From the NCBI RefSeq assembly GCF_900107855.1, contig NZ_FNRJ01000003.1:1-64000 (forward strand): a stretch of DNA of 64,000 nt. Reading direction: 5' to 3'. Below are positions 63,135 to 64,000 of the stretch, piece by piece. The position numbers were made by a program, and so were the translations under genes. How positions within the stretch are numbered: position 1 is the stretch's first letter; the number at the start of each line of letters is the position of its first letter. This stretch comes from Marinobacterium iners DSM 11526. Lineage in GTDB: Bacteria > Pseudomonadota > Gammaproteobacteria > Pseudomonadales > Balneatricaceae. The notes under the pieces are model-generated. The model was given only the letters and a program-made list of their open reading frames with translations, was not told where the DNA came from and did not search any database.

Positions 63135-63154
63135 GGGGACCTAAGCCCCCTTAG
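63131..63154. terminator. Weak hairpin between convergent genes
   Basis: CTAAGGGG (63131-63138, including the radical SAM stop codon) pairs with CCCCTTAG (63147-63154). There is no T-run; it lies eight bases before the 3' end of the minus-strand CheW gene. Confidence 0.5.
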
Positions 63155-63161
63155 AGCTGGC

Positions 63162-63728
63162 TTAGTAGCCGCGTTGGGCCTTGAGCTCTTCTTCGCTCAG
63201 TGGGGTGATGCTCAACAGCATTTTGGTCAAGTCGAGCAGAATGATCAGGATGTTGTTGTAGTAGCAAACGCCTTGTACAAAACGCTTGGTGGAGTCATCG
63301 CCGGAAACATTCGGGGCGCGATCCACATCGTTGTGCGGCAGGTTGATGACTTCATCCACACTGTCGACTACAAGTCCGATCACTTCCTGTTCATTGAACT
63401 CAACCACGATGACGCGTGTGTCGTCATCATAAGGTACCAGTGGAAGTCCAAACATGCGGCGGGTATCGATGACGGTCACTACATTACCGCGCAGGTTGAT
63501 GATTCCCAGTATCGCCTTGTCGGCTCCGGGTACCGGAGTAATCTCACTGAAGCGCAGGACTTCTTTAACCTGCATTACGTCGATGCCATAGAGTTCATCA
63601 TCTACCCGAAAGGTTGCCCACTGATGGTAGACAATCTCTTCCTGCTGGGCACGGCGTGAGCGTTCGGAATCGGCCTGTTGTCCGGCCTGCAGTGTTTTCA
63701 GGTGTTCAGCCGCGGCGTTTAGACTCAT
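63162..63728 (-). CDS. CheW-domain protein
   Basis: The 188-residue protein has a 45-residue N-terminal extension and a CheW domain (about residues 38-180; ATFRVDDELYGIDVMQVKEVLRF, PGADKAILGIINLRGNVVTVIDTRR). CheW couples chemoreceptors to the CheA kinase. No other che gene is adjacent, so it may be a CheV-like or accessory adaptor without receiver domain. ATG 63728 is preceded by AGGA, and overlaps the isomerase stop by four bases. Confidence 0.88.
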   Translation of the reverse strand: MSLNAAAEHLKTLQAGQQADSERSRRAQQEEIVYHQWATFRVDDELYGIDVMQVKEVLRFSEITPVPGADKAILGIINLRGNVVTVIDTRRMFGLPLVPYDDDTRVIVVEFNEQEVIGLVVDSVDEVINLPHNDVDRAPNVSGDDSTKRFVQGVCYYNNILIILLDLTKMLLSITPLSEEELKAQRGY

Positions 63729-64000
63729 GCTGTTCTGTCCTGTGTAATCCAAGGTTGCAACCATTCAAGGCTGGATTCTGTTTGGCCTGAAGGGTTGTAT
63801 TCAAGACTTATATAGCCGGAGTATCCCATAGCCTCAATAGCCTTGAAAAGGTTAGAGAAGTTAATTTCACCGCTGCCGGGCTCATGACGGCCTGGAACGT
63901 CCGCGATCTGTATATGTCCGATGTGTGTACTCAGGCGATTCAGAGTGTTGATCAGGTTCCCTTCCATAATCTGCATGTGATACACATCATACTGCAAACG
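63725..64000 (-). CDS. Hydroxypyruvate isomerase family protein, C-terminal part
   Basis: Only the last 91 codons are in the window. The sequence LQYDVYHMQIMEGNL, GHIQIADVPGRHEPGSGEINF and YSGYISLEYNPSG is characteristic of hydroxypyruvate isomerases (Hyi), TIM-barrel enzymes converting hydroxypyruvate to tartronate semialdehyde in glyoxylate metabolism. It could also be a related OtnI-type isomerase. The stop overlaps the cheW-like start (ATGA). The start is beyond the window. Confidence 0.85.
   Translation of the reverse strand, partial: RLQYDVYHMQIMEGNLINTLNRLSTHIGHIQIADVPGRHEPGSGEINFSNLFKAIEAMGYSGYISLEYNPSGQTESSLEWLQPWITQDRTA

Overview
The window is a chromosomal segment of a heterotrophic gammaproteobacterium. 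Its fatty-acid gene block follows the Pseudomonas-like order plsX-fabD-fabG-acpP-fabF-pabC-mltG-tmk-holB-pilZ-tatD, with no fabH between plsX and fabD. The PQQ alcohol-oxidation block resembles those of Pseudomonas, and the gene mix would also fit an Oceanospirillaceae-type marine bacterium; species cannot be fixed from sequence alone.

Layout. (1) 1-6.7 kb: the tail of a TRAP permease, a small membrane protein, a MocR regulator divergent from a LysE exporter with palindromic operators between them, a PAS-type chemoreceptor, a divergent ADP-ribosylglycohydrolase homologue and a type II NADH dehydrogenase. (2) 6.9-31.5 kb: a near-complete regulon for periplasmic PQQ-dependent alcohol oxidation. 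It has two quinoprotein dehydrogenases, one with calcium-type and one with lanthanide-type metal-site residues, plus cytochrome c, a substrate-binding protein, a SoxYZ-like carrier, a zinc metallohydrolase, an ABC system with beta-propeller and binding protein, a pentapeptide protein, a CXXCW protein, a porin, a FIST sensor, two soluble hybrid kinases, a membrane kinase/response regulator pair and a second response regulator. A repeated TACTACC-type site lies in most of the promoter regions. (3) 31.4-37.8 kb: a heterodimeric ABC exporter (MdlA/MdlB type), a DMT-family permease, an NsrR-type iron-sulfur repressor and Rnk. (4) 37.9-46.9 kb: phenylacetate catabolism, paaFGHIJK on the minus strand and divergent paaN plus a crotonase on the plus strand. 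(5) 47.0-50.5 kb: an SDR gene and a HAD phosphatase gene split by an inserted segment. (6) 50.5-64 kb: sppA-like, maf, yceD, rpmF, the fatty-acid block, tmk-holB-pilZ-tatD, a radical SAM gene, cheW and a partial hydroxypyruvate isomerase.

Most unusual region. At 47603-50055 a 492-bp direct repeat (SDR 3' end plus HAD 5' end, constant offset 1961 bp) flanks 1469 bp of unrelated DNA. That DNA holds a C-terminal remnant of an unknown gene, a four-helix membrane protein, a directly coupled 106-residue precursor with a microcin V-type 15-residue double-glycine leader and a Gly/Ala-rich mature part, and a decayed IS3-family element. The topology (intact SDR, truncated HAD, cargo, truncated SDR, intact HAD) is what a single-crossover integration of a circular DNA would leave. 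I read this as a putative class II microcin/immunity cassette, apparently undescribed, with no dedicated exporter in the window.

How the genes work together: alcohols enter through the porin and are oxidised in the periplasm by PedE- or PedH-like enzymes, electrons pass to cytochrome c550, and the kinases and LuxR-type regulators probably switch enzymes by metal and substrate. No PQQ biosynthesis genes and no NAD-linked aldehyde dehydrogenase of the ExaC type are visible here. Aromatic carbon is handled by the paa genes. No tRNA, rRNA or CRISPR array was seen.
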